Numbered from the stretch's first letter, positions 39,601 through 48,444 are shown. The stretch: 64,000 bases of DNA from an uncultured Anaeroplasmataceae bacterium (GCA_947589245.1 CANQBD010000001.1:1-64000), one strand, 5' to 3'. The notes: a model not told the origin generated them from the sequence alone. Numbers and translations: made by a program.

Positions 39601-40081
39601 AACTATAGACTTATCTATTACAACACCTTTAGTTTCAAGAACTATTAGTACTAATTATATTGAAAATGAAGATGTTAGGATTGAGATTCATAAAAAGATT
39701 GATAAGCTTAAAACTTTAAATGAACTTCAAGAATTAGAGTTTGAATTAATTGATCGTTTTGGTGAAATTGATCAAGAGTTACGTCTTTATATGTATGAAA
39801 AACTGATGAAGAATTATTGTCGGCGTTTAAAGATTAGTAAAATCAATACTAGTGATAGGCGTTATTTGGATTTTGTTTTTGCTGCTAACGAGACGAAACA
39901 TTTAGATGGAGGTTTTTTATTTGATTGTTGTTTAAAATTTAAGAATTTAAAATTAACTTATAAGGATGACATTCATATTTTATTAACTATTCAAGGAAGA
40001 GAAAAAATTGATTATTTTATCGAAATATGTCAATATTTTAGTTTGATTGATTCGAAGCAATTATTTAGAATAAATAATTAA
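36626..40081 (+). CDS. mfd: Transcription-repair coupling factor
   Basis: ATP-driven translocase that removes stalled RNA polymerase and recruits UvrA. At 1151 residues it is full length. The UvrB-like N-terminal module includes GEFARRGSIVDIFPLG; the RNA-polymerase-interacting domain starts at VGDYVVHYDYGIGKYLG near residue 475; the RecG-like motor has GDVGYGKTE near 630, DEEQRFG and GRVGRS. Start 36626 is chosen because AGGAGA lies eight bases upstream; an ATG at 36572 would add 18 residues that run through a terminator-like hairpin. Bacillus usually has pth before mfd; it is absent here. Confidence 0.95.
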   Translation: MSIFEFMLENPIIQEVLSRNRVKLGNSCDDFNMMLLACDFYSKDSSLFVVVPNLYLAQKYYDELLNLVGEDDVLFFPADELVSAEMVAATGDFLFERIQTLYTLLTEGKKLVVTNLHGAIKYELPKDIWLSSIFTIKKQMSIEISDLLLRLVRLGYEPVYTITKTGEFARRGSIVDIFPLGSEKPIRLDFFGDDIDTIKYFNMENQRSIAEILSCVILPVTELIYDNEDYVVAKDRLYSFLDQFKISAIEEEILNKDLFSLENHQNLNSLSRYFSFFNSNLATIFDFVDNKRIYFIDPVKSRETFDHLVLDLNEYCGRIGGYSIANMELFKNFDLVLNEANVLIEGLRTLGHLDFSINAKEISAYQAKEKEILKDFRRNKDNKYVILSYTNEERLKRLIDTCLDEDIFLVRVKNAGDIKLGQINCVFGALPAFDWIYEGIIFLNDAALYEVNYSPRKARYKSVYKNAIKISKYDELEVGDYVVHYDYGIGKYLGIKTMETSGIKRDFLYVMYGNGSSLYIPLEQISSIMKYASKDVEGITLHEIGSSAWARTKAKVRKRVHDISDELIKLYAARQAAKGFEFPKDSTLQLEFEAGFEYELTPDQKLAIDAVKADMESARPMDRLICGDVGYGKTEVAMRAAFKAVYGGKQVAMLAPTTILASQHYHNFKARMDEFGIRVELLSRFVSASKQNQIIADLKAGKVDIIIGTHRLLSKEIIYKDLGLLIVDEEQRFGVTHKEKIKELKVNVDCITLSATPIPRTLQMSVMGLKDLSMIETPPKNRYPVQTYVLERNDRIIADAIMREMARGGQVFYLYNFVETIEDLAAHLQKLVPEARICVGHGRLTKDQLENRIRDFIDHQYDILLCTTIIETGIDMPETNTLIIHDADRLGLSQLYQIRGRVGRSSKIAYAYLMYEPRKMLTAEAEKRLETIKEFNELGSGFKIAMRDLAIRGSGDLLGEEQSGFVESVGLDMYLKILEEEISLHGKPKEEETIDLSITTPLVSRTISTNYIENEDVRIEIHKKIDKLKTLNELQELEFELIDRFGEIDQELRLYMYEKLMKNYCRRLKISKINTSDRRYLDFVFAANETKHLDGGFLFDCCLKFKNLKLTYKDDIHILLTIQGREKIDYFIEICQYFSLIDSKQLFRINN

Positions 40082-40115
40082 TTAAACGTTTGGTTATACT
40101 AGTATTGGTGAGAAT

Positions 40116-40775
40116 ATGAAAAAATTGTTGATATTTGTTCTTTTTGTCTGTTTTTTAAGCTTAAATGCTAATGCTAAAGAACAAGCTATCTTTCATGGCA
40201 ATCGTAATTTAAACCATATCTATTTAACCTTTGATGATGGTTATTCAGCTAAGAATACGGAAATGATTTTAGATACCTTATTACAAAAAGATGTTAAGGC
40301 AACCTTTTTTATTGAGGGTGAATTTTTAACTCAAAATCCTATCTTAGTTAATCGGATAGCAAATGAACAAACCTTAGCTAATCATACTTTTAAACATAAA
40401 GATATTACTAAAATGTCTAATCAACAGCTAATTGATGATATTAAAATTTTTGAAGAAGAAGCTTTTAAAATCACCGGCAAACAGCTTACTAAGTACTTTA
40501 GGCCACCTATGGGTAAAATTAATGATACTAAATTAAATATTTTAAGCCAAATGGGGTATAAGGTTTTTATTTGGGATGTCAGTTACTATGATTATGTTTA
40601 TTATGATGATCAGGGAATTGATTATGTTTTAAATAGTATTAGAAAACAAACTCATAATGGCTCAATTATTTTAATGCATACCTTAACTAAGTCAAATGCT
40701 TTAGCTTTAGGTCAAATTATTGATATGCTAAGGGATTTAGGATATGTTTTTAGTGATTTAAGTGAGTTAGTTTAG
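40116..40775 (+). CDS. Polysaccharide deacetylase
   Basis: A 219-residue secreted carbohydrate esterase family 4 enzyme, probably acting on peptidoglycan. A signal peptide (residues 1-20) ends near ANA. Catalytic motifs are TFDDGY (near 37), the metal ligands in NHTFKH (near 88) and RPPMGK near 128. Length matches PdaA/PgdA-type catalytic domains without extra modules. GGTGAG precedes the ATG. It stands 34 bases after mfd and is followed by a terminator. Substrate choice (N-acetylglucosamine or muramic acid) cannot be decided. Confidence 0.9.
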   Translation: MKKLLIFVLFVCFLSLNANAKEQAIFHGNRNLNHIYLTFDDGYSAKNTEMILDTLLQKDVKATFFIEGEFLTQNPILVNRIANEQTLANHTFKHKDITKMSNQQLIDDIKIFEEEAFKITGKQLTKYFRPPMGKINDTKLNILSQMGYKVFIWDVSYYDYVYYDDQGIDYVLNSIRKQTHNGSIILMHTLTKSNALALGQIIDMLRDLGYVFSDLSELV

Positions 40776-40780
40776 TTTTA

Positions 40781-40809
40781 GAGGCAAGTTTTGACTTGCT
40801 TCTTTTTTT
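40781..40809 (+). terminator. Terminator after the deacetylase gene
   Basis: GAGGCAAG and CTTGCTTC (40781-40802) form a stem with one G-U pair, followed by a T7 run. Confidence 0.85.
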
Positions 40810-40842
40810 CTTTTAATTATCATTCTCATATAGTTTGTTTTA

Positions 40843-40851
40843 TGGTATAAT
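40843..40851 (+). promoter_or_regulatory. Extended -10 promoter of asnA
   Basis: TGG precedes TATAAT (40846-40851). The -35 (TTCTCA at 17 bases) is weak. Confidence 0.55.
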
Positions 40852-40875
40852 ATTAGCGATTTTGGAGAGATTAAA

Positions 40876-41883
40876 ATGAAAAAGTTATTAATTAAAGAAA
40901 ATTATCAATCAATTTTAAATTTAATAGAAACTGAAATAGCTATTAAGCTTGTTAAGGATAGCTTTGAAAGAAATTTGGCTGAGGCTTTAAATTTGATGCG
41001 TGTTTCGGCTCCTTTGTTTATTTTTCCTTCCACAGGCTTAAATGATGAATTGAATGGCATTGAAAGAAGAGTTGAATTTAAGCTTCGCGATATTGAGGAA
41101 AAAGCTGAAATTGTCCAGAGCTTAGCAAAATGGAAAAGAAATGCTTTGGCTCGTTATCATTTCAAAGAAGGCACAGGCTTATATACCGATATGAACGCGA
41201 TAAGATGTGATGAAGAATTAGACAACTTACATTCAGCTTATGTTGATCAATGGGATTGGGAAAAGATTATAAATAAAAATGAGCGAAATGAAGCTTTTTT
41301 GAAAGAAACAGTTAAAAAAATATATGGTGCTTTTTTAAAAACAGCCGAGACTGTCTATGTTAATTTTCCTAAATTAAGAACCGATCTTCCTCAAGATATT
41401 TATTTTATATCTACTAGTGAATTAGAAGACCTTTATCCAAATTTAACCCCAAAGGAAAGAGAATATCAAATTTGCAAATCTAAGGGTGCTGTCTTTCTTA
41501 TGCAAATTGGTGCCAATTTAAAGAATGGTTTGCCACATGATGGTAGGGCTGCGGATTATGATGATTGGCAGCTTAATGGTGATATTTTACTTTATTATAA
41601 GGAATTAGATATTGCTTTTGAAATTTCTTCAATGGGGATTAGAGTTGATGAAAATTCTTTAATTAAACAGCTTAAATTAAAGAAGGAAGAAGCTAAATTA
41701 AATAATCCTTATGTTCAAGGAATTCTTAATAAAAAGCTTCCCTATACTATTGGTGGTGGCATTGGTCAATCAAGACTTTGTATGTTTTTTTTAAAGAAAG
41801 CTCATATTGGAGAGGTTCAAGCTTCTTTATGGAGTGAAGCTGATGTTGAAAAATTAGAAACTAAAAATATTTTCCTTCTCTAA
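40876..41883 (+). CDS. asnA: Aspartate--ammonia ligase
   Basis: Ammonia-dependent asparagine synthetase, related in fold to class II aminoacyl-tRNA synthetases. The 335-residue length is typical. DMNAIRCDEELDNLHSAYVDQWDWE (positions near 105-130) and the C-terminal GGGIGQSRLCMFFL motif are diagnostic. GGAGA precedes the ATG. It has its own promoter; tsaD begins 52 bases after it without a terminator between, so read-through is likely. Confidence 0.95.
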   Translation: MKKLLIKENYQSILNLIETEIAIKLVKDSFERNLAEALNLMRVSAPLFIFPSTGLNDELNGIERRVEFKLRDIEEKAEIVQSLAKWKRNALARYHFKEGTGLYTDMNAIRCDEELDNLHSAYVDQWDWEKIINKNERNEAFLKETVKKIYGAFLKTAETVYVNFPKLRTDLPQDIYFISTSELEDLYPNLTPKEREYQICKSKGAVFLMQIGANLKNGLPHDGRAADYDDWQLNGDILLYYKELDIAFEISSMGIRVDENSLIKQLKLKKEEAKLNNPYVQGILNKKLPYTIGGGIGQSRLCMFFLKKAHIGEVQASLWSEADVEKLETKNIFLL

Positions 41884-41935
41884 CCTTTTTCAACAAAATA
41901 TGTTTTTTAAAAATGTTAAGTTAGGAGGGAAAAGA

Positions 41936-42946
41936 ATGTTAGTATTAGGTATAGAAAGTAGTTGTGATGAAACATCTGTAGCAATTGTTAAGGATGGCAA
42001 AGAGGTTTTATGTAATGTTATTAATTCCCAAATTGATATTCATAAGCTTTTTGGTGGTGTTGTTCCTGAGATAGCTTCTAGACACCATGTTTATCAAATT
42101 TCAATGGTTTTTGAAGAGGCTTTTAAACAAGCTAATGTTAAACCGGAAGACATTGATTTAGTGGCTGTGACTAAGGGACCGGGATTGATTGGTTCTCTTC
42201 TTGTTGGAGTTAATGCTGCCAAAACTTTTGCGTTAACCTATAATAAGCCACTTATTGGTGTTCATCATCTAGCTGGTCATATTTATGCTAATGCAATTGA
42301 ACATGATATGAAGTTTCCAGCCGTAGCTTTATTAGTTTCTGGGGGCAATACGGAATTAATTTATATGCAAGATCATTTTCGTTTTGAAGTAATAGGTCAA
42401 ACTTTAGATGATGCGGTTGGTGAAGCTTATGATAAAGTTGCAAGAGTCATTGGCCTATCTTATCCTGGAGGACCTATTGTTGATAAATTAGCTCATGAGG
42501 GAAATGATACCTATCATTTACCAAGAGTATATTTAGATGATAATTCCTATAATTTTAGTTTTTCTGGTCTAAAGAGTGCAGTTATTAATTTGGTTCATAA
42601 TGCTAATCAAAGAGGTGAAGAAATAAATAGAGAAAATCTTTGCTGTTCTTTTCAAGCATCTGTTTGCGAGGTATTAGTTAATAAGACCTTAAAATTAGCT
42701 AAAGAGAAAAATGTTAAACAGGTTATTGTAGCTGGTGGTGTTTCAGCCAATCGAGGACTTAAAGAGCTTTTCACAGCCCAAAAGGGCAATTTAGAGGTTT
42801 GTATCCCATCAATAAAATATTGTACAGACAATGCAGCAATGATTGCAGTTGCAGGCTATTACCAATATCAAACAAATCATAAATTAGATGATTTGAGTTT
42901 AAACGCCTATGCATCTTTAGAGTTGGAGGAAATGTATGAAATTTAG
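41936..42946 (+). CDS. tsaD: tRNA threonylcarbamoyladenosine transferase subunit TsaD
   Basis: Transfers threonylcarbamoyl to A37 of ANN-decoding tRNAs, with TsaB and TsaE. The 336-residue protein has ESSCDETSVAI at the N terminus, metal-binding VVPEIASRHH near residue 41, VSGGNTEL, FSFSGLKSAV and the late Asp in DNAAMIAV. Start 41936 is chosen because AGGAGGG is directly upstream; an in-frame ATG at 41900 lacks one. It overlaps the M3 peptidase gene by 11 bases. Confidence 0.96.
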   Translation: MLVLGIESSCDETSVAIVKDGKEVLCNVINSQIDIHKLFGGVVPEIASRHHVYQISMVFEEAFKQANVKPEDIDLVAVTKGPGLIGSLLVGVNAAKTFALTYNKPLIGVHHLAGHIYANAIEHDMKFPAVALLVSGGNTELIYMQDHFRFEVIGQTLDDAVGEAYDKVARVIGLSYPGGPIVDKLAHEGNDTYHLPRVYLDDNSYNFSFSGLKSAVINLVHNANQRGEEINRENLCCSFQASVCEVLVNKTLKLAKEKNVKQVIVAGGVSANRGLKELFTAQKGNLEVCIPSIKYCTDNAAMIAVAGYYQYQTNHKLDDLSLNAYASLELEEMYEI

Positions 42947-44630
42947 TGAATTTAAGTATGAACGTCCAGATTTAGATATCATTATCGAGGATATAGAATC
43001 TTTAGTAACTGATTTTGAAAAGGCTGAATCCTTTAAGGAGGCTTTAAAGCCTCTTGAAAAAGTTTTAAATATTTCAGAAAATTTTAATACTGCTCAAACC
43101 TTATGTGAGATTCGTAATAATATTAATACAGCTGATGAGTTTTATGAAAAAGAACAAGCCTTTTTTGATGAGAATTTACCAAAATTTCAAAACGCCATGA
43201 ATAAATTTTATAAGGTTTTAGTTAAATCGAGGTTTCGCAAACGTTTAGAAAATATTTATTCAAAACAATATTTTACGCAAATTGAATTAGGATTAAAATG
43301 TTTTGATGAAAAAATCATGCCTGAGCTAATAGAAGAAGCTAAACTTTGTACAAAATTTTCTAAATTATTAGCCTCGGCTAAAATTGAATTTAATGGTAAA
43401 ATTCATAATTTAAGTCAAATGGGAGTTTATAGTCAAAATCCTGATCGTAATATTCGTAAAGCAGCTTTATTAAAAACGACTGAATTTAGATCATCTATCA
43501 AAGCTGATATTGATGAAATTTATGATCAGCTTGTTAAGACTAGAGATAGTATGGCTAAAAAGATGGGTTTTACTAATTATGTTGATTTTGGTTATCTTCG
43601 TTTAGGTAGAAGTGATTATAATAGTCAAAATGTTGCAAACTATCGTAAGAGTATCGTTAAATATTTAGTACCTATAGCTGCTAAGATTTTTGCAAAGCAA
43701 GCTCAAAGAATTGGTATTTCTGATTTAAAATATTATGATTTAAGTTATTTTTATGCCAACGGCAATCCTCAGCATAATAAGAATAAAGATGAGCTTGTCG
43801 CAAGTGCTTTAAAATTTTATTCAGAATTATCTAAAGAAACTAAGAGCTTTTTTGAATTTATGGTAGAAACAGAGCTTATGGATTTAGAGGCTAAACCTAA
43901 TAAGGCTGGTGGCGGTTTCTGTACTTTTATTGCTAAATATAATTCGCCATTTATCTTTTCAAATTTTAAAGGTGATATGGGTGATGTTGATGTTTTAACT
44001 CATGAAGCCGGACATGCCTTTGAGGTATATACAGCTGCTAAGCATCTGGCTTTAAGTGATATTTATTGGCCAACTTTAGAGGCTTGTGAAATTCATTCGA
44101 TGAGTATGGAATTTTTTGCTTATCCTTATATGGATTATTTTTTTGGTGATGATGCTAAAAAATATCGTTTTAAGCACTTAAGTGAAGCCATTACTTTTAT
44201 TCCTTATGGAGCTTGTGTGGATGAATTTCAGCATTTTGTTTATGAAAATCCTCTTTGTGGTAAAGAGGCAAGGCGGACTAAGTGGTTAGAATTAGAAAAG
44301 AAGTATTTAACTTGGCGCGATTATGCTGAGCTTAAATTTTATGCTGAGGGTAATTTTTGGCATTGTCAAAGTCACATTTTCCAAAATGCTTTCTATTATA
44401 TTGATTATACTTTAGCTCAAGTTTGTGCCTTTCAATTTTTATTGTTAGATAAAGAAAATCACGAGAAGGCTTGGCAAAAGTATTATTCCTTATGCAAGCT
44501 TGGTGGGTCAATGTCTTTTACAGAATTATTAAAAACTGTAGGTCTAAAAAACCCTTTTGTAGAATCTACTTTAGCTGATATTATGCCTAAATTAGAAGAT
44601 TATTTAACTACTTTAGAACAGGAGTGTTAA
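42936..44630 (+). CDS. M3-family oligoendopeptidase
   Basis: A 564-residue cytoplasmic zinc metallopeptidase of the PepF/M3B type that degrades short peptides. The zinc motif HEAGHAFE is near residue 358, with the third Glu ligand in the following LEACEIHSMSMEF. The N-terminal helical lid region is as expected. GGAGG lies before the ATG within the end of tsaD, so translation is coupled. It is followed after one base by uppP. Confidence 0.92.
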   Translation: MKFSEFKYERPDLDIIIEDIESLVTDFEKAESFKEALKPLEKVLNISENFNTAQTLCEIRNNINTADEFYEKEQAFFDENLPKFQNAMNKFYKVLVKSRFRKRLENIYSKQYFTQIELGLKCFDEKIMPELIEEAKLCTKFSKLLASAKIEFNGKIHNLSQMGVYSQNPDRNIRKAALLKTTEFRSSIKADIDEIYDQLVKTRDSMAKKMGFTNYVDFGYLRLGRSDYNSQNVANYRKSIVKYLVPIAAKIFAKQAQRIGISDLKYYDLSYFYANGNPQHNKNKDELVASALKFYSELSKETKSFFEFMVETELMDLEAKPNKAGGGFCTFIAKYNSPFIFSNFKGDMGDVDVLTHEAGHAFEVYTAAKHLALSDIYWPTLEACEIHSMSMEFFAYPYMDYFFGDDAKKYRFKHLSEAITFIPYGACVDEFQHFVYENPLCGKEARRTKWLELEKKYLTWRDYAELKFYAEGNFWHCQSHIFQNAFYYIDYTLAQVCAFQFLLLDKENHEKAWQKYYSLCKLGGSMSFTELLKTVGLKNPFVESTLADIMPKLEDYLTTLEQEC

Positions 44631-44631
44631 G

Positions 44632-45513
44632 GTGACAGATGTTTTAAATATTTTAAAAATTGTTTTATTTGGTATTGTTGAAGGTGTTACGGAATGGTTA
44701 CCTATCAGCAGTACTGGCCACATGATTATATTAGAGGAGCTTTTAAATGCTCAAGAAATTTTTGAAGGTGGTAAACCCTTTTGGGATTTCTTTTTGGTGG
44801 CTATTCAGCTAGGGGCTATATTAGCCGTTGTTGTTTGTTTTTTCAATAAGCTTAATCCCTTTTTTGGTAATTCCTTAAAAAATCCTGAAGTAACCAAAAG
44901 TAAAGAAGAGAAAAAAGAAATTTGGCTTTTGTGGGCTAAGGTTATCATAGCTTGTTTACCAGCTGCTGTTATTGGTTTGATTGCTGATGATTGGTTAGAT
45001 AGTATTTTCTATAATTCAATTACTGTCTCTATTACTTTGATTGTTTATGGTATTTTATTTATAGTAATGGAGTTTTGGAATAAAAAAAGAAAATTTAAAG
45101 TTACAGATGTTAAAGCCCTAAGCTTTAAAATGGCTTTAATTATTGGTTGTATGCAATTATTATCTTTAATTCCAGGAACCTCTCGTAGTGGGGTAACTAT
45201 TTTAGGTGCAATGCTTATTTTATGTAATCGGGAAGTAGCATGTGAATTTTCTTTCTTTTTATCTATTCCTGTAATGTTTGGAGCTTCTTTATTTAAAGGG
45301 TTAAAATATTTGTTAAATGGCAATGCCCTAAATTCCAGCGATATAGCTTTACTATTAATTGGTTCAATTGTAGCTTTTGCAGTTTCAATGTTTATAATTA
45401 AGTTTTTGATGGCATTCATTAAAAAGCATGACTTTAAGCCATTTGGTGTTTATCGAATAGCTTTAGGTATTTTATTGTTAATTTTATTTGCTTGTGGAGT
45501 TATGTCGATCTAA
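44632..45513 (+). CDS. uppP: Undecaprenyl-diphosphatase
   Basis: Recycles the lipid carrier for wall synthesis by removing one phosphate from undecaprenyl diphosphate. The 293-residue membrane protein has the active-site motifs EGVTEWLPISSTGH (near residue 15) and PGTSRSG (near 184). About eight helices are seen. The start is GTG with an upstream GGAGTG. It lies one base after the peptidase gene. The PAP2 phosphatase 1.7 kb downstream may act on the same substrate class. Confidence 0.95.
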   Translation: MTDVLNILKIVLFGIVEGVTEWLPISSTGHMIILEELLNAQEIFEGGKPFWDFFLVAIQLGAILAVVVCFFNKLNPFFGNSLKNPEVTKSKEEKKEIWLLWAKVIIACLPAAVIGLIADDWLDSIFYNSITVSITLIVYGILFIVMEFWNKKRKFKVTDVKALSFKMALIIGCMQLLSLIPGTSRSGVTILGAMLILCNREVACEFSFFLSIPVMFGASLFKGLKYLLNGNALNSSDIALLLIGSIVAFAVSMFIIKFLMAFIKKHDFKPFGVYRIALGILLLILFACGVMSI

Positions 45514-45542
45514 ATATTAATATAGTTTTAGTTAAAAAATAA

Positions 45543-45551
45543 TGTTATAAT
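45543..45551 (+). promoter_or_regulatory. Extended -10 promoter of the DUF1576 gene
   Basis: TGT precedes TATAAT (45546-45551); the -35 is weak. Confidence 0.5.
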
Positions 45552-45572
45552 ATCAAGAGAAGAGGTGATGAT

Positions 45573-46901
45573 ATGCGGAAAGCTGTAGCTTACTTGAGTG
45601 ACCATTACTATTTGGATATTATGGCATTTTTTTTCTTACTGTTAAGCTTTTTAATTGAACCTCTTTTATCTTTAGCTGCAAATAATGGGTTTGTATTTAA
45701 TCCGGTGGATCAAGTATTTAAGGGCTATTTAAAAATAATTACTTCACCATCAATTTTAATTACAGACTATGTTTATATAGCTGGTATTGGAGCTGCCTTA
45801 TTTAATGTAGGTACGATTTTAATAATTAATCTTTTATTAATTAAATTATTAAAAATTAAAATGACAGGTCCTGTTTATGCTGGCATTATAATGATTTGTG
45901 GTTTTTCATTTTTTGGTAAGAATATTTTTAATACTTTACCAATTTATTTGGGAATTTATTTATTTTCAATAATTAAAAAAGTTCCTTTTAAATCTTATAT
46001 TTTAGCTATTTTATTTTCAACTGGTATTTCACCGCTTGTGAGTTATGCCATATTTGGACTTGGTCTATCTTATTATGGTTCAATTCCTTTAGGTATTGGC
46101 TGTGGGATAATAGTTGGTTTTATTTTGCCAGCCTTTGCTGCTCATACAATTATTTTTCATGAAGGTTTTAATTTATATAATACAGGTTTTGCCTTAGGTA
46201 TTCTTTCGGTTTGTTTTTATGGTATTTTTACTTTCTTTAATTTGAAAGTAGAAACGGTAAGCTTATATGATTATTCTGATAGTGTGGTTTTCTATTATAT
46301 ATTACCGATTTTATCAATTTTAAAGATAGCTGTCGCTATTATTTCTGATCCTGAGGTTTTTAAAAAGTATTGGTCATTAATGAAGACTAGTGGTAGATTA
46401 GTTACTGATTATGCTGGAGAATATAATCGTGAGACTGTCATGTTTAATTTTGGTCTTATTGGTTTGGTTTTATTTTTTATTTGTTTAATTTTTCAAATAC
46501 CAATGAATGGAGTTATTTTTGGCAGTATCCTATCTATTTTAGGTTTTGCAGGTTATGGTCTTCATTTACGCAATGTTTTACCAGTTTGGATTGGTGCTGG
46601 CTTGATGTTATTTTTTAAGTGTTTAATAGATAATAATTATGTTTTAAGTATTTCAAACATCATGTGTTTTGTGTTTGCCTCCGGCTTAGCTCCACTTTCT
46701 GGACGTTATGGTATAATTTTTGGTATTATTGCTGGTATTTTACATATCCTAATAACACCACTCACGATTGGCTTTCAAGGAGGCTTTGACTTATACAATA
46801 ATGGCTTTAGTGCCGGTTTTGTTGCGGCAATAGTCTATGTTTTAGCAGAAAAGATTTTTAATCGAGGTGAAAGATATGGAAGAAAATCAAAAAACAAGTA
46901 A
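45573..46901 (+). CDS. DUF1576 membrane protein
   Basis: A 442-residue membrane protein with about twelve hydrophobic segments, matching the DUF1576 pattern. It contains two related halves: HEGFNLYNTGFALGI in the first half corresponds to QGGFDLYNNGFSAGF in the second, and each follows a similar Gly-rich helix. Such internal pseudo-symmetry is typical of channels and transporters, so transport is a reasonable inference, but the substrate is unknown. AGAGGTGAT precedes the ATG. It begins a three-gene overlapping operon with a small protein and a PAP2 phosphatase. Confidence 0.8.
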   Translation: MRKAVAYLSDHYYLDIMAFFFLLLSFLIEPLLSLAANNGFVFNPVDQVFKGYLKIITSPSILITDYVYIAGIGAALFNVGTILIINLLLIKLLKIKMTGPVYAGIIMICGFSFFGKNIFNTLPIYLGIYLFSIIKKVPFKSYILAILFSTGISPLVSYAIFGLGLSYYGSIPLGIGCGIIVGFILPAFAAHTIIFHEGFNLYNTGFALGILSVCFYGIFTFFNLKVETVSLYDYSDSVVFYYILPILSILKIAVAIISDPEVFKKYWSLMKTSGRLVTDYAGEYNRETVMFNFGLIGLVLFFICLIFQIPMNGVIFGSILSILGFAGYGLHLRNVLPVWIGAGLMLFFKCLIDNNYVLSISNIMCFVFASGLAPLSGRYGIIFGIIAGILHILITPLTIGFQGGFDLYNNGFSAGFVAAIVYVLAEKIFNRGERYGRKSKNK

Positions 46902-47214
46902 AATCATTGAACAATTTAGCTTTTACTTGTTAGAAAATGGAATTAATGATTTTAGTGTAGAACTTAAAAAAACGAATAATTTTATATCCTTTATCTTTGT
47001 TTGTGAAGAAATGAATAAAGAACTGCTTGATACTTTACAGCATACTTTTAAGATTAAACGGCAAGCGGCTTTTGAGTATTATGGCTGGGAATTAATAGGG
47101 CATGGTAAATCTCAACGTGATTTAGCACTATTAAGTACTTTAATTGATTATTTTACTTATTATTTAAGAGATGGAAAGGTTCATTTTAATTTGGTGAGAT
47201 ATGAAAGAATTTAA
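46876..47214 (+). CDS. Small protein of unknown function
   Basis: A 112-residue protein without signal peptide or membrane helix; I do not recognise the family. It is mixed alpha/beta by pattern and ends in LRDGKVHFNLVRYERI. Start 46876 is preferred: AGGTG lies seven bases upstream, whereas a GTG at 46867 in frame overlaps that site. The start lies inside the end of the DUF1576 gene (26-base overlap), and its end overlaps the PAP2 gene by 14 bases. This tight coupling suggests it works with the DUF1576 protein. Confidence 0.7.
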   Translation: MEENQKTSKIIEQFSFYLLENGINDFSVELKKTNNFISFIFVCEEMNKELLDTLQHTFKIKRQAAFEYYGWELIGHGKSQRDLALLSTLIDYFTYYLRDGKVHFNLVRYERI

Positions 47215-47899
47215 TTGGAAATATGCTTTAAAAATTTTGGGAATTATCATTTGTGTTATAACATTTATTGTTTTAGCAATAATAGTTTATAATACCCGTT
47301 TTAATCCGATTGGAATTGATGCTGACTTTAGAGATTTTTGTTATAATATTCGTGGTGAAAAAGGTGGATTTTGTTATTGGTTTTTTAGAATCATAACAGA
47401 GTTTGGTAATTTTTATGTTATTTCTATAATCGTAATTATTGTGGTTATTGTTACTAAATGTGATTATCGAGCAATTATTTTAGCTTTAGGAATTTTATTT
47501 GCGGTCATGCTAAATATTGGTCTTAAGGGCTTATACATGCGGGAAAGACCAGTGGCAGAGTTACGTTGGATGGATGAATTTTCCACAAGCTTTCCATCCG
47601 GACATGCCACAGCGGCAGGTTTTCTTTATAGCTTTTTAATGTATATTGCTTATCATTCTAAGCTTTCTAAAAAAGCAATTAATATTTGGATGATTCTTTG
47701 TGGATTAATGATACCTTTAGTAATGTTTTCAAGAACTATTTTAGGTGTTCATTATTTTACAGATGTCATTGCTGGCTTTACTGTTGGCATTATGGTTTCA
47801 TGTCTATGTATGCTAGCCTATAAGCTTTGTGATAAATATGATTTTATGACCGAAGGCTTATTTGAAAAAATTAAAAATAGTCGTAAAAAGGATAACTAA
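47201..47899 (+). CDS. PAP2-family membrane phosphatase
   Basis: A 232-residue membrane lipid phosphatase with about six helices. The three PAP2 motifs are visible: KGLYMRERP (near residue 107), PSGHATAAG (near 132) and SRTILGVHYFTDVIAG (near 177). Likely substrates are phosphatidic acid, phosphatidylglycerophosphate or undecaprenyl diphosphate. It overlaps the upstream small gene by 14 bases and ends in a terminator that spans its stop codon. Confidence 0.92.
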   Translation: MKEFNWKYALKILGIIICVITFIVLAIIVYNTRFNPIGIDADFRDFCYNIRGEKGGFCYWFFRIITEFGNFYVISIIVIIVVIVTKCDYRAIILALGILFAVMLNIGLKGLYMRERPVAELRWMDEFSTSFPSGHATAAGFLYSFLMYIAYHSKLSKKAINIWMILCGLMIPLVMFSRTILGVHYFTDVIAGFTVGIMVSCLCMLAYKLCDKYDFMTEGLFEKIKNSRKKDN

Positions 47900-47919
47900 A
47901 TCGTTTAGTTATCCTTTTT
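47885..47919. terminator. Bidirectional terminator between convergent genes
   Basis: AAAAAGGATAACTAAA (47885-47900) pairs perfectly over 16 bp with TTTAGTTATCCTTTTT (47904-47919), loop TCG. Both flanking stop codons lie inside the stem. Confidence 0.95.
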
Positions 47920-48441
47920 GTATGCTAGAATTTCTAATCTATGAGAGTCTAAAATATTAAATAATTTATTATGTTTACTGATAATTTTACTATTTGTTAA
48001 ATATTTAAGATATTCAGAGAGGGTTTTAATATTAATTTTTAAATAGCTAGCTAATTCATTTAAGGTGAAAGTTAAATAAAAGCTTGGAGCTTGATTATTT
48101 TGCATTTCAAAATAGAGATATCTGGCTATTCTAGTTAAATCATTGGTTATTAAAAGTAATTCTGTATGATTTCTTTTTTCAATATACATTTGACCTAAGA
48201 TATTATATGTATCGATATTAAGATCCTTTTTATCAAGCCAAATACCAGTAACTAAATCTAAAGCTAAATAATCATCGGTAGTATAAGTGTTTTGAAAGAT
48301 ACTTTCTAAAAAGAGATAGTCATTAGGTTTATAAATGGTTATAAAACGACTATCTGAAACATGACCTTTTAGGATTTTAAAGACTTGATTAATGTAAGTT
48401 CCTTTTTTAATAATGATTTCATTTCTTAAGTAATTTTTCAT
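47905..48441 (-). CDS. Crp/Fnr-like transcription regulator
   Basis: A 178-residue protein. Residues 1-105 resemble a cyclic-nucleotide-binding-type sensor domain (IIIKKGTYINQVFKILKGHV), and the C terminus has a winged helix-turn-helix (FTLNELASYLKINIKTLSEYLKYL). It is somewhat shorter than typical Crp/Fnr proteins and lacks an obvious cysteine cluster, so an iron-sulfur sensor is unlikely. ATG at 48441 is preferred over an in-frame TTG at 48453. It is the third gene after the dehydratase-activase pair, behind a weak terminator, and a Crp-like half-palindrome lies in the promoter of that operon. Confidence 0.8.
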   Translation of the reverse strand: MKNYLRNEIIIKKGTYINQVFKILKGHVSDSRFITIYKPNDYLFLESIFQNTYTTDDYLALDLVTGIWLDKKDLNIDTYNILGQMYIEKRNHTELLLITNDLTRIARYLYFEMQNNQAPSFYLTFTLNELASYLKINIKTLSEYLKYLTNSKIISKHNKLFNILDSHRLEILAYKKDN

Positions 48442-48444
48442 AAT

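Noticed and set aside
45045..45419. Minus-strand frame of 124 codons inside uppP
   Set aside because: Lies fully antisense to a clear conserved gene; composition is that of a reverse-frame shadow and no ribosome binding site was seen. The same holds for other antisense frames inside rpoB, rpoC, dnaB, the ATPase and nusG.
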